Shown here piece after piece: positions 38,099 through 46,745 of a stretch of 64,000 bases of DNA; position 1 is the stretch's first letter, and every line of letters begins with the position of its first letter. The translations under genes and the position numbers were made by a program. The DNA is from Myxococcaceae bacterium (GTDB taxonomy: Bacteria > Myxococcota_A > Polyangia > Polyangiales > Ga0077539): positions 124,001 to 188,000 of the forward strand of contig SCUS01000092.1 in NCBI GenBank assembly GCA_004297725.1, written 5' to 3'. The notes under the pieces are model-generated. The model saw only the letters and a program-made list of their open reading frames with translations, was not told the DNA's origin and did no database searches.

Positions 38099-38728
38099 TC
38101 AATGACCGCCGTGGAGGCGGTCGATGCCGGGGTGGCCCGGGTCGCCGGGCTCGTGGCGGGGGTTCTCGGACTTCTGGGTGCCGTGCTGCGACACCATGCT
38201 CATCAGCTTGTCCTTGTCGTAGACGAAGTCTGACTTCACATCGAAGGCCGTCATGTGCGTGCCGGTGTCCATGCGGATGGCGTCGCAGGGGCACGCCTCG
38301 ACGCAGAACCCGCAGAAGATGCAGCGCAGCTCGTCGATGACGAACTCCACGGGGTAGCGCTCGTAGCCGCGGCGCTTGTCCCCTTCGGGGTACTCGCCGG
38401 GCTTGATGTAGATGCACTGCGCCGGGCAGGCGGTGGAGCAGCAGAGGCAGGCCACGCAGCGGGGCGAGCCGTCGTCGCGGTGCGTGAGCCGGTGCACGCC
38501 GCGCCAGCGCTCGGAGTACGCGCGCTTCTCCTCGGGGTAGGAGAGCGTCGAGATGCCCTCCGCGAGGGGGTCGGTCACGGCGTTGGGGACGTTGCCGGAC
38601 ACCATCTGGCCGGTGCCCTGGAAGAAGTGCTTGAGCGTGGTGCCGAGGCCCTTCACCACCTCGATCAGGTAGGACTGATCGGCGAGGGTCCGGGTCGGCT
38701 TCTTGAGCACCTTGGTTTTGCCAGGCAT
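38099..38728 (-). CDS. nuoI: NADH-quinone oxidoreductase subunit I
   Basis: A 209-residue subunit with two 4Fe-4S ferredoxin motifs, CVACLCCSTACP and CIFCGFCVEACP, that pass electrons along the peripheral arm of complex I to the quinone site. The motif EERGYERYPVEF-like region appears as RRGYERYPVEFVIDELRC. It is the last gene of the nuo cluster, 19 bases after nuoH, and ends next to the terminator hairpin. The C-terminal 40 residues are Gly/His/Pro-rich and not conserved. Confidence 0.93.
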   Translation of the reverse strand: MPGKTKVLKKPTRTLADQSYLIEVVKGLGTTLKHFFQGTGQMVSGNVPNAVTDPLAEGISTLSYPEEKRAYSERWRGVHRLTHRDDGSPRCVACLCCSTACPAQCIYIKPGEYPEGDKRRGYERYPVEFVIDELRCIFCGFCVEACPCDAIRMDTGTHMTAFDVKSDFVYDKDKLMSMVSQHGTQKSENPRHEPGDPGHPGIDRLHGGH

Positions 38729-38747
38729 CTGTCGTGTCTCCGCTCGA

Positions 38748-39896
38748 TCAGCCGTTGCCGCTATTGAGGAACAGCAGCACCGTGCCCGTCACGAGGACGT
38801 TCAGCAGCGCCGCCGGGAGCAGCATCCGCCAGCCCAGCTTCATGATCTGGTCGTAGCGGAACCGCGGCAGCGTCCAGCGCACCTGGAGCTGCATGAAGAT
38901 CAGGAAGGCGCACTTGAGGCTGAAGGTGATGAAGCCGACCAGCACCACGACGAAGTGCGCCCAGTGCCAGGAGATGTTGAGCCCGAGGTAGTGAAACTCG
39001 AGCCCGGTGAGCTGCACGAAGGGAAACTGCCAGCCGCCCAGGAAGATGGTGGTGATGAGCGCGCTGGAGACGCACACCTCGACGAACTCGCCGGAGGCGA
39101 ACATCGCCATCTTGAGGCCCGCGTACTCGGTGAAGTACCCCGCGACGAGCTCGCTCTCGCCTTCGGGCGTATCGAAGGGCACGCGCTTGGTCTCCGCGAT
39201 GGCGGCCGTCACGAAGAGCACGAAGGCGACGGGCTGCACGAAGATTCCCCAGCAATGCTGGGTCTGCCAGGTGACCATCTCGTCGAGGCGCACCGTCTGG
39301 TAGATCATCATGGCGCCCACCAGCGAGAGGCCCATGGCCACCTCGTAGGACACCATCTGGCTCGCGGCGCGGAGGCCCCCCATCAGCGAGAACTTGTTGT
39401 CGCTCGACCAGCCGGCGAGGGCGGCGCCGATCACGCCGGCGCCCGCGATGGCGAAGATGAAGAGCACGCCCACGTCGAGGTTGGCGATCTGGAGCGGAAC
39501 CGAGCGCGCGAGGGTGGCGGCGTCGGTGGCCCACGCGGGGTCGTAGAGGTCGCGCCCGTGGTCGAGGAAGACCGTCGGACCGAAGGGGAGCACCGCGCAG
39601 AGGCAGAGCGCCGGGACGATCGCGACGATGGGGGCGAGGCGGTAGAGGAGGTGGTCGCCGCCGGTGGGCTCCCAGTCGGCCTTCCACACCATCTTGATGC
39701 CGTCGGCGATGGAGTGGACGAGGCCCGCCGCGCGGATCTCGAGGCTGCCGATCTTGATGGTGGCGCGGTTTGGGCCGATGCGGCTCTGCATCATGGCCGA
39801 CTGCTTGCGCTCCACCCACAGGAGGAGCGCCGCGACCTGCGCGAGAAATCCAACCACCACGAGGACCTTGAGGGTCGTGGAAATCCAGAAGAGCAT
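38748..39896 (-). CDS. nuoH: NADH-quinone oxidoreductase subunit H
   Basis: A 382-residue membrane subunit starting at ATG 39896, with about eight or nine helices. Signature pieces are ERKQSAMMQSRIGPNR near the N-terminus, the quinone-chamber loop GWSSDNKFSLMGGLRAASQM, and AETKRVPFDTPEGESELVAG. NuoH links the quinone-binding site to the proton-pumping arm. It begins 8 bases after nuoG ends. Confidence 0.95.
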   Translation of the reverse strand: MLFWISTTLKVLVVVGFLAQVAALLLWVERKQSAMMQSRIGPNRATIKIGSLEIRAAGLVHSIADGIKMVWKADWEPTGGDHLLYRLAPIVAIVPALCLCAVLPFGPTVFLDHGRDLYDPAWATDAATLARSVPLQIANLDVGVLFIFAIAGAGVIGAALAGWSSDNKFSLMGGLRAASQMVSYEVAMGLSLVGAMMIYQTVRLDEMVTWQTQHCWGIFVQPVAFVLFVTAAIAETKRVPFDTPEGESELVAGYFTEYAGLKMAMFASGEFVEVCVSSALITTIFLGGWQFPFVQLTGLEFHYLGLNISWHWAHFVVVLVGFITFSLKCAFLIFMQLQVRWTLPRFRYDQIMKLGWRMLLPAALLNVLVTGTVLLFLNSGNG

Positions 39897-39904
39897 GGTC
39901 GTTC

Positions 39905-41566
39905 CTACGGGTTCGTCGCGGTGGACGGGGTCGTGGGGGCCGCCGGGGGAGCGGAGGGCGCGTCCGCCGCGGGCACTCGCTCGGGGTTGGCCGCCGGGGT
40001 GAGCACCGCCAGCGCCGCGCGCACCTCCTTGAACTTCCGGTACTTCAGGTCGAGCTCCATCGCCCTGCCGAGCCTCGCGACGAGGTCCCACGCGGGCACC
40101 GCGTCGCCCTTCGGCGGCAGCGCCTTGCGAAACTCCTGGGCGATGCCCTTCACGTTCATGAAGCTGCCCGTCACCTCGAAGGTGCTCGCCGCCGGCAGCA
40201 GCACCGACGCGCGCGCCGCGAGCGGCCCGTCGTGCGCCGCGATCAGCACCACCTCGGACACGCGGCTCAGCACCGCGAGCGACTCCGCGTCGGCGTCGAT
40301 GTCCGTGCCGAGGCCCACCACGGCCTGCACCTGGCCCGCGCTGATGGCGTGCAGCAGGTCCTTGAGCGAGCCCACCTTGGCGTTGTTGGCGACCGCCACC
40401 GCGCCCGCGCGGTTGGGGTTCTGGTCGACGTTGCGGAGGATCTCATCGCCCTTCCACGGGCCCTTCGCCGACAGGTAGAGCGGCGCGCCGAGCTGCCGGG
40501 CGAACTCCACCATCACGAAGTTGTCCTCGGTGCTCGCCTGCGCCGAGAGCAGCACCGCGAGCCAGCCCTTCTGCACGCCCTTCAGCCCCGCGGCGGCGCG
40601 CTCGAGCGCGGCCTCGACGGTGGTCTCCTCGCGGCCGCTCTCCTTGCGCACCGAGGCCTTGAGCACCCGCCCCTCGCTCTCGCGCAGGTAGGTCATCATG
40701 CCGTCGTCGCACATCCAGAACTTGTTGACGTGCTCGTTGTCGCGCGGGCGGTTGCGGTAGGCCCGCAGCTCTCGCAGGTCGACGTCGATGTACATGTTGC
40801 AGCCGGTCGCGCAGCCCGGGCAGATCGACGGCACCTCCTTGAGCGTCCACACCCGCGCCTTGAAGCGGAAGTGGCTGCTGGTGAGCGCGCCCACCGGGCA
40901 GACGTGCTCGGTCATCAGGGTGTAGTCGCCCTCGAGCTTGCGCCCCGGCGCGACGACCACCTCGAAGCGGTTGCCGCGCTCGCGCAGGTCGAGCATGTGG
41001 TCGCCGACGAGCTCGTCGCAGACGCGGATGCAGCGCGTGCAGGCGATGCAGCGCTCGGCGTCATAGACGATGGTGTCGCCGAACACGGTGGCCTTGGGCT
41101 TGTGCACCGGCTCGTCGAGCATGCGCTTGGGCGTGTGCTGCTCGGAGAGGTAGTAGTCCTGGAGCCTGCACTCGCCGGCCTGGTCGCAGATGGGGCAGTC
41201 GACCGGGTGGTTGACCAGGAGAAACTCCTGCACGTGCGCCCTGGCGTCCTTGACGAAGTGCGAGTTCTCCGAGCGCACCACCATGCCCTCCGAGGCCATC
41301 TGCTGGCAGGCGGGCTGGAGCTTGGGCTTGCGGTCGACGACGTAGTCGTTCTTGGCGGCGTCCCACTTGAGGACGTCGAGCATCATCGCGCGCTGCCCGG
41401 GGCCGGGCTCGATCTCGACGAGGCACATGCGGCAGTTGGCCGCGACGGAGAGACCCGGGTGCCAGCAGTAGTGCGGGATCTCGATCCCCTGGCGGTGGGC
41501 CGCCTGGATGATGGTCTCGCCCTTCTCGAAGGGGATCTCGATGTCATCAAGCTTGAAAGTAGGCAT
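39905..41566 (-). CDS. nuoG: NADH-quinone oxidoreductase subunit G
   Basis: A 553-residue iron-sulfur subunit. Residues 1-100 form a 2Fe-2S ferredoxin domain (HYCWHPGLSVAANCRMC), then the histidine-ligated cluster region (CPICDQAGECRLQDYY), two 4Fe-4S sites (CIACTRCIRVC and the later CP), and a third block CPGCATGCNMY. The remainder is a shortened molybdopterin-oxidoreductase-like domain. At 553 residues it is shorter than E. coli NuoG (about 900) and ends in an Ala/Pro tail. It probably carries electrons from a NuoEF module, which is not encoded in this window. Confidence 0.93.
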   Translation of the reverse strand: MPTFKLDDIEIPFEKGETIIQAAHRQGIEIPHYCWHPGLSVAANCRMCLVEIEPGPGQRAMMLDVLKWDAAKNDYVVDRKPKLQPACQQMASEGMVVRSENSHFVKDARAHVQEFLLVNHPVDCPICDQAGECRLQDYYLSEQHTPKRMLDEPVHKPKATVFGDTIVYDAERCIACTRCIRVCDELVGDHMLDLRERGNRFEVVVAPGRKLEGDYTLMTEHVCPVGALTSSHFRFKARVWTLKEVPSICPGCATGCNMYIDVDLRELRAYRNRPRDNEHVNKFWMCDDGMMTYLRESEGRVLKASVRKESGREETTVEAALERAAAGLKGVQKGWLAVLLSAQASTEDNFVMVEFARQLGAPLYLSAKGPWKGDEILRNVDQNPNRAGAVAVANNAKVGSLKDLLHAISAGQVQAVVGLGTDIDADAESLAVLSRVSEVVLIAAHDGPLAARASVLLPAASTFEVTGSFMNVKGIAQEFRKALPPKGDAVPAWDLVARLGRAMELDLKYRKFKEVRAALAVLTPAANPERVPAADAPSAPPAAPTTPSTATNP

Positions 41567-41600
41567 CGATCGACTCTCTAGAGGTTCGTCTTGGGGGCGA

Positions 41601-42833
41601 TTACCGGTCGCACTCGCCGCCGATCATGTTGATCGAGCCGAAGGTCGGGATGATGTCCGCGAGCATCTTGCCGCGGATCATGTCGTGCGCCGCCTGGAGG
41701 GAGAAGAAGCACGGCCCGCGCACCCGCACGCGCCACGGGTTGCCGCCGCCGCGAGACACCAGCAGGAACCCGAGCTCCCCGTTGCCCGCCTCGGTGTACC
41801 CGTACACCTCACCCGGCGGCACGTTGATGCCCTCCATGATGAGCTTGAAGTGCGCGATGGTGCCCTCGATGGTCGAGTAGACCTTCTCCTTCGGGGGCAG
41901 CACGATGCGCGGGTCGGTGATGCTCACCGCGTCCTCGGGCGAGCCCGGCGCGATCTTCTTCATCAGGTCGAGCGACTGCTCGATGATGCGGCAGCTCTGA
42001 CGCATCTCCTCGGAGCGCACCATGAAGCGGTCGTAGGTGTCGCCGTCCTCGCCCACGGGCACGTCGAAGTCGCACTCGCCGTAGGTGAGGTAGGGCTTGT
42101 CCTTGCGGACGTCGTAGTCGATGCCCGCGGAGCGCAGCACCGGCCCGGAGGCCCCCATGCCCAGCGCGTGCTCCTTGGTGAGGATGCCGACCCCTTGGGT
42201 GCGGTCGAGGAAGATGCGGTTCTTCAGGAGCAGCGACTCGCCCTCGGCGATCACCTCCAGCACGCGCGGGAGGATCGACCGGATCTGCGACTGCAGCTTC
42301 TCGGTGGGGGGGAAGGCCGCGCCGCCGATGCGGAAGAACGAGTGCGTGAGCCGCGCGCCGGTCTGCTCCTCGCAGGCCTCGTAGATCCACTCCCTGGCCT
42401 TGAGGAACCACAGGAAGGGGGTGAACGCTCCGAGCTCCATGGCGATGGCGCCGTTGCCGGTGAGGTGGTCGGCGATGCGGGACATCTCCCCGAGGATCAC
42501 CCGGAAGAGCTGGCCCTTGCGCGGCACCTCGATGCCGAGGAGCTTCTCCACGGCGAGGGCGTACCCGACGTTGTTGAGCAGCGGCGACACGTAGTTGAGC
42601 CGGTCGGTGTACGGAAACACCTGCGACCACGTGCCGCGCTCGGACATCTTCTCGAAGCCCCGGTGCAGGTACCCGGGCTGGATGTCCACGTCCTGCACGG
42701 TCTCGCCGTCCAGCTTCAGGACCATCCGGATGGTGCCGTGCATCGCAGGGTGCGACGGACCCATGAGCAGGGTCATGGGCTCGCTCGGAAGTTCGAGGTC
42801 AGCCTCTTCGAAGTCGAGGTCTACGGGCTCCAT
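41601..42833 (-). CDS. nuoD: NADH-quinone oxidoreductase subunit D
   Basis: A 410-residue 49-kDa-type subunit. Motifs include GPSHPAMHGTIRM near the N-terminus, GYLHRGFEKM, RLNYVSPL and the C-terminal IIPTFGSINMIGGECDR. It forms the quinone-reduction pocket together with NuoB. C and D are separate genes here, unlike the fused NuoCD of E. coli. A 34-base gap with a purine-rich stretch precedes nuoG. Confidence 0.95.
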   Translation of the reverse strand: MEPVDLDFEEADLELPSEPMTLLMGPSHPAMHGTIRMVLKLDGETVQDVDIQPGYLHRGFEKMSERGTWSQVFPYTDRLNYVSPLLNNVGYALAVEKLLGIEVPRKGQLFRVILGEMSRIADHLTGNGAIAMELGAFTPFLWFLKAREWIYEACEEQTGARLTHSFFRIGGAAFPPTEKLQSQIRSILPRVLEVIAEGESLLLKNRIFLDRTQGVGILTKEHALGMGASGPVLRSAGIDYDVRKDKPYLTYGECDFDVPVGEDGDTYDRFMVRSEEMRQSCRIIEQSLDLMKKIAPGSPEDAVSITDPRIVLPPKEKVYSTIEGTIAHFKLIMEGINVPPGEVYGYTEAGNGELGFLLVSRGGGNPWRVRVRGPCFFSLQAAHDMIRGKMLADIIPTFGSINMIGGECDR

Positions 42834-42884
42834 GAAAGCGTTCGCTCCAAGCGGTGGGTGGGACGTAGGGTAGAAATGAAGGAC

Positions 42885-43466
42885 TTACTGGCGTTCGTCG
42901 GGGAGCACGGAGCGGTTGAGGGGCATGCCCTCGTCCTGCAGGAAGGGCCCGAGCTTGTTGAAGGTCCCGTCGCGGTACTCGACCAGCGGCTGCGTACGGT
43001 TGGCCGGGTAGTCCTTGCGGAGCGGGTGTCCCTTGAACTCGTCGTACGTGAGGATGCGCCGCTCGTCCGGGTGCCCCTCGAAGTGCACGCCGAACATGTC
43101 GAAGACCTCGCGCTCCATCCAGTTGGCGCCGCTCCACACCGGGATGACCGACGCGATGCGCGGCTCGTCGCCGGAGAGGCGCGTCTTGAGTCGCACGCGG
43201 TGCTTCTTCGCGACGGAGTACGCGATCACGTACACCTCGAAGCGGTCGTCCATGTCGAGCTCGTCGGTGCGCGGGTCGCAGTTGTCGATGGCCGACAGGT
43301 CGACGAAGTAGGTGCAGTCGCAGCGCGGGTCGTCGTGGACGAAGCGCGCCACGTCGAGCCAGCGTGAGGGCTTCACCACCGCGACGTCGTCGCCGCGGAA
43401 GCTGCTCACCGCGAGGATGTCATCGCCGAACTGCGCCTTGAGGCGCTCGAGAATGAGCTTGGACAT
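42885..43466 (-). CDS. nuoC: NADH-quinone oxidoreductase subunit C
   Basis: A 193-residue 30-kDa-type subunit. Recognised by VIPVWSGANWMEREVFDMFG and HPDERRILTYDEFKGHPLRKDYP, the family signature. It is a structural part of the peripheral arm that contacts NuoB and NuoD. It begins 3 bases after nuoB ends and is followed by a 51-base gap before nuoD. Confidence 0.95.
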   Translation of the reverse strand: MSKLILERLKAQFGDDILAVSSFRGDDVAVVKPSRWLDVARFVHDDPRCDCTYFVDLSAIDNCDPRTDELDMDDRFEVYVIAYSVAKKHRVRLKTRLSGDEPRIASVIPVWSGANWMEREVFDMFGVHFEGHPDERRILTYDEFKGHPLRKDYPANRTQPLVEYRDGTFNKLGPFLQDEGMPLNRSVLPDERQ

Positions 43467-43469
43467 CGT

Positions 43470-44045
43470 TCAGGGCTTCATCCGGATCTGGTAGAGCTTC
43501 TCGAGGGCCTCTTCGGCCCCGTCGGGGAGCGCGGTGTTCTTCAGCGTCTCGGGGGTGCGGTCGCAGCGGCCGATCTTGTCCTGCAGCAGCATCAGGCCGT
43601 CGAGCACGGCCTCCGGGCGCGGCGGGCAGCCGGGGATGAACACGTCGACGGGGATGATCTTGTCGATCCCGGGTACGGTCGCGTAGTTGTCGTAGAAGCC
43701 GCCGCAGGAGGCGCAGGTGCCGAAGGCGATGACCCACTTGGGCTCGGTCATCTGCTCGTACACGCGGCGCAGCACCGGGGCCTGGCGCTGCGAGATGGTG
43801 CCCACGACCCAGAGCACGTCGCTCTGGCGCGGCGAGAAGCGCGGCGCCTCGGCGCCGAAGCGGGCGATGTCATAGCGGGGCGACGCGGTGGAGAAGAACT
43901 CCATGCCGCAGCACGCCGTCGCGAAGGGGTACTGAAACAGCGAATACTTCCGGGCCCAGCCGAGCAGGGCTTCGAACTTCGTGGTGGCGAAGCCGGACTC
44001 GCCGCCGCCGAGCGTGCGGGTTTCGAGGTGGGTCACGTCTGCCAT
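43470..44045 (-). CDS. nuoB: NADH-quinone oxidoreductase subunit B
   Basis: A 191-residue subunit. I chose ATG 44045 (MADVTHLETRT), which overlaps nuoA by 13 bases. It holds the terminal N2 4Fe-4S cluster through the adjacent cysteines of FATACCGMEF, the Cys of GTCASCGG and the Cys of FIPGCPPRPE. It passes electrons from N2 to quinone bound against NuoD and NuoH. Confidence 0.95.
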   Translation of the reverse strand: MADVTHLETRTLGGGESGFATTKFEALLGWARKYSLFQYPFATACCGMEFFSTASPRYDIARFGAEAPRFSPRQSDVLWVVGTISQRQAPVLRRVYEQMTEPKWVIAFGTCASCGGFYDNYATVPGIDKIIPVDVFIPGCPPRPEAVLDGLMLLQDKIGRCDRTPETLKNTALPDGAEEALEKLYQIRMKP

Positions 44046-44410
44046 TCGAGGGCTCCCTTCTTCCAGCAATAGACGAGGCCGGCGGAGAGCACGGTGATGA
44101 ACACCAGCATCTCGGCGAGGCCGACCCAGCCCAGGCGCTGGAAGAGAACCGCCCAGGGGTAGAGGAAGATCGCCTCGATATCGAAGACCACGAAGAGGAT
44201 CGCGGTCAGGTAGAACTTCACCGACAGCTTGACGTGCTGCGTGCCGGAGCTGGGGTTGCCCGACTCGAAGGGCTCGCTCTGCGACTGCGGGCGCTTGAGG
44301 TTCTTCGGGCCCAGCACCGTCGCGAGGGTGAACATGGCCACCGCGATGAAGAGTGAGAACCCGACGACCAGGAAGACGGGACCGTAGGATTGGGTGAGTC
44401 CTTGCTGCAC
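44033..44410 (-). CDS. nuoA: NADH-quinone oxidoreductase subunit A
   Basis: A 125-residue membrane subunit with three helices, starting at GTG 44410. Signatures are SEPFESGNPSSGTQ and YLTAILFVVFDIEAIFLYPWAV. It is the first gene of the cluster nuoA-B-C-D-G-H-I, driven by the promoter at 44429-44457. Genes nuoE, F and J-N are missing from the cluster. Confidence 0.95.
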   Translation of the reverse strand: MQQGLTQSYGPVFLVVGFSLFIAVAMFTLATVLGPKNLKRPQSQSEPFESGNPSSGTQHVKLSVKFYLTAILFVVFDIEAIFLYPWAVLFQRLGWVGLAEMLVFITVLSAGLVYCWKKGALEWQT

Positions 44411-44428
44411 AGGCGCTCCGTGCGCGAG

Positions 44429-44457
44429 GGTCTAGCGGCGTCGCTTTGGGGTGTCAA
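44429..44457 (-). promoter_or_regulatory. Housekeeping-type promoter of the nuo operon
   Basis: On the minus strand, TTGACA (44457-44452) is followed after 17 bases by TAGACC (44434-44429), then about 18 bases later the nuoA GTG. The -35 box is a perfect sigma-70-type consensus, which is rare in this GC-rich sequence. The implied leader is only about a dozen bases. Confidence 0.7.
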
Positions 44458-44633
44458 TCACCCTGCAACGCGCGACCGGACGCGACGGCGCGGACCGTAC
44501 ACCATCCCCGCGCGACGGTAGGAGGAAAGGTTGGCGCGAACCTTGTTCTGTTCCGAGTCATGCCCCGCGAGAACGCGGGTTCTGTGCCTGCTTGAGCCAC
44601 ACCGGTCCTGGCAGTCACACTCGGAGGTGCGCG

Positions 44634-45635
44634 ATGAGAATCCTGACGACGTCTCTCTTTCTTGGCCTGATGACGGCCCTCGTCGGCTGCGGCTCGGTGG
44701 TCATCCAGGCCGACCCTGACGGCGGCCTCCCTGGCGACGCGCCCGTGGTGACCGACCGGCCCACCAACGGCGACGCCCCGCTCCCCCCGGTCGACCGCCC
44801 CCTGGTGGTCGATGTCCCGCCGGTGATCGACGTGCCCCGCACCTGCACCAGCAGCGCCGACTGCTCCCGCGGCATGGCGTGCCTCGGCCCCGAGGGCTGC
44901 GCCATCCCGTGGACCTGCCAGCCCGCCCTCGGGCGCCCCTGCACCGACGACCTCTCGCCCTTCTGCGGCTGCGACGGCCGCACCTACTACGGCAGCTCGA
45001 GCTGCCCCTCGCAGCCCTACCTGTACCGCGGCTCCTGCGACGGGCCGCCGCCTCCCGTCGACGCGGGCCCGCCGCCTCGCACCTGTCAGGGCAACGTCGA
45101 CTGCGCCGCGGGCTATCTGTGCACCGGCCCCGAGGGCTGCGGCATCCCGTGGACCTGCCAGCCCGCTCCCCCCTGCACCCGCGACCTGACGACCTGGTGC
45201 GCCTGCGACGGGACGAGCTTCATGGCCAGCTCCACCTGCCCCGGTCGCCCCTACCTCCGCCGCGGCGCCTGCGGGATCATCCCTCCTCCGCCGGACGCCG
45301 GCCCCGGCTTCTGCACCATCAGCGGGGTGATGTGCCGCATCGGGGTCCCGTGCCGCATCGACGCCTGCACCACCTGCACCTGCGGCGGTGACACCGTCGC
45401 GTGCGCCATCGAGCCGGGCTGCGGCATGGACGGCGGCACCGAGCCTCCTCCCATCTGCCCCCCGCAAGACGCTCGCGCCTTCGGCGCCTGCGCGCTCTTC
45501 CTCGGCTACGCCTGGAACGGCGCCGAGTGCATCGGCCTGGGCGGCTGCTCGTGCTCGGGCTCCGACTGCCGCTCGCTCTACCGCGACCCGATGCAGTGCG
45601 AGATCGCGCACCGCCTCTGCCCCCGCCCGCTCTGA
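44634..45635 (+). CDS. Cysteine-rich lipoprotein with a duplicated Kazal-like module
   Basis: A 333-residue lipoprotein. ATG 44634 has GGAGG about 8 bases upstream. The signal peptide ends in LVGC, followed by an Asp/Pro/Val tether to residue 70. Two copies of a module of about 70 residues follow, each with C-x4-C opening, GPEGC.IPWTCQP, CDG and a PY.RG.C ending, which recalls Kazal-type inhibitor folds. A third cysteine-rich part (CTTCTCGGDTVAC) and a final ECIGLGGCSCSGSDC part complete it. Function unknown; surface binding or protease inhibition is possible. A short hairpin lies in the leader (44564-44579). Confidence 0.7.
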   Translation: MRILTTSLFLGLMTALVGCGSVVIQADPDGGLPGDAPVVTDRPTNGDAPLPPVDRPLVVDVPPVIDVPRTCTSSADCSRGMACLGPEGCAIPWTCQPALGRPCTDDLSPFCGCDGRTYYGSSSCPSQPYLYRGSCDGPPPPVDAGPPPRTCQGNVDCAAGYLCTGPEGCGIPWTCQPAPPCTRDLTTWCACDGTSFMASSTCPGRPYLRRGACGIIPPPPDAGPGFCTISGVMCRIGVPCRIDACTTCTCGGDTVACAIEPGCGMDGGTEPPPICPPQDARAFGACALFLGYAWNGAECIGLGGCSCSGSDCRSLYRDPMQCEIAHRLCPRPL

Positions 45636-45662
45636 GCGAGCGCCCCTCCTCCTCGATGCCCC

Positions 45663-46745
45663 TCAGACCTCGAGGCGCACCAGCCGGGGGCCCTCCGGCG
45701 CACCCGCGAAGGCCTCCGTCAGCGCCGCGTCGAGCGCCTCCGACACCCCCGTGAGCACCACCTGCACGCGCTCCGACGCCGCGCGCAGCATCGCCGCGAG
45801 CGGAGCGATCAGCCCCTGCGGGAGGCCGTCCTCCGCCGCGTCGAGGACCAGCAGCGGAGCGGGCGACACCGCGCAGAGCATCGCCCCGCGCAGCAGCCAC
45901 GCCACCGCCTCGTCGCTCATCGCCGCGAGCTCCGTCGCCCGGCCGTCGTCGTGCGAGAGCGCCACCGTGAGCCCCTGCTCGCCCACGAGCGGGAAGCTCA
46001 GGCCCGTCACCGTCGGGTCGAGCACCCGCAGGCCCGCGAGCACCGGCGCCCGGAGCGCCTCGAAATCCCACAGGCTGTAGAGCGCGTTCACCAGGTTGCG
46101 CCCGTCCTCCGACAGCCGGTCGTGGAACACCCGCTCGGCCTCGAAGCGCCTCGGAGCGCCCTCCGCCGAGGGGTCGATGCGCCCGTGCCGACGCCAGCCC
46201 GCGAGGCGCTCGGTGTAGGGCTGCACCCGCTTGTCGTTGTAGAAGGCCGACAGCGCACCGAGCGCGGTCAGGTCGTCCGCGAGGGTGGCGACCTGCTCCT
46301 TCGGGGGGCGCGTGCCCGCGAGCACCGGGCCCTTGTGCGCCGGCGTGAACACCGCGCGGGAGCCCTGCCGCTCGAGCATCTCCTTCAGCTCGAAGTCGTC
46401 CTCCTGCGTGAAGCGCTCGTAGACGATCGCCCACCCGTGGCCCTGCTCGACGCGCTCGATGATGGCCTCGTAGCCGAGGTCGAGCGCGCCCTCCTCCGGA
46501 GGCCCGAGCCGCGCGAACCACCGGGTCTCCGCGTAGCCATCGGTGAAGCGCTCCGCCGGGTGCGGCGGCTCGCCGGAGAAGGCCTCGCTGAAGCTGCTCC
46601 AGCCCCGCGCGGTGTTGGAGATGTGCAGCGCCGCGGCGCAGAGGTCGCCCGCCCTCGACCCGGTGAGCACCGTGAGATCGCCCGGGCTCCACGACAGCCT
46701 CTCGATCGAGCGGAAGCCCTCGACGTCGAGCCGCCGCAGCTTCAC
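45663..46745 (-). CDS. Degenerate AAA/RecF-like ATPase
   Basis: A 360-residue protein starting at GTG 46745 by a 4-base overlap with accC. The N-terminus KLRRLDVEGFRSIERL is typical of the AAA_21/OLD/RecF group of ABC-type ATPases. The Walker A, which should read GxNxxGKS, is instead LTGSRAGDLC. The Walker B, LLVLDAAEDGLPQGL, has Ala in place of the catalytic Glu. It is therefore probably unable to hydrolyse ATP. Linkage to a biotin carboxylase gene is odd and its role is unknown. Confidence 0.65.
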   Translation of the reverse strand: MKLRRLDVEGFRSIERLSWSPGDLTVLTGSRAGDLCAAALHISNTARGWSSFSEAFSGEPPHPAERFTDGYAETRWFARLGPPEEGALDLGYEAIIERVEQGHGWAIVYERFTQEDDFELKEMLERQGSRAVFTPAHKGPVLAGTRPPKEQVATLADDLTALGALSAFYNDKRVQPYTERLAGWRRHGRIDPSAEGAPRRFEAERVFHDRLSEDGRNLVNALYSLWDFEALRAPVLAGLRVLDPTVTGLSFPLVGEQGLTVALSHDDGRATELAAMSDEAVAWLLRGAMLCAVSPAPLLVLDAAEDGLPQGLIAPLAAMLRAASERVQVVLTGVSEALDAALTEAFAGAPEGPRLVRLEV

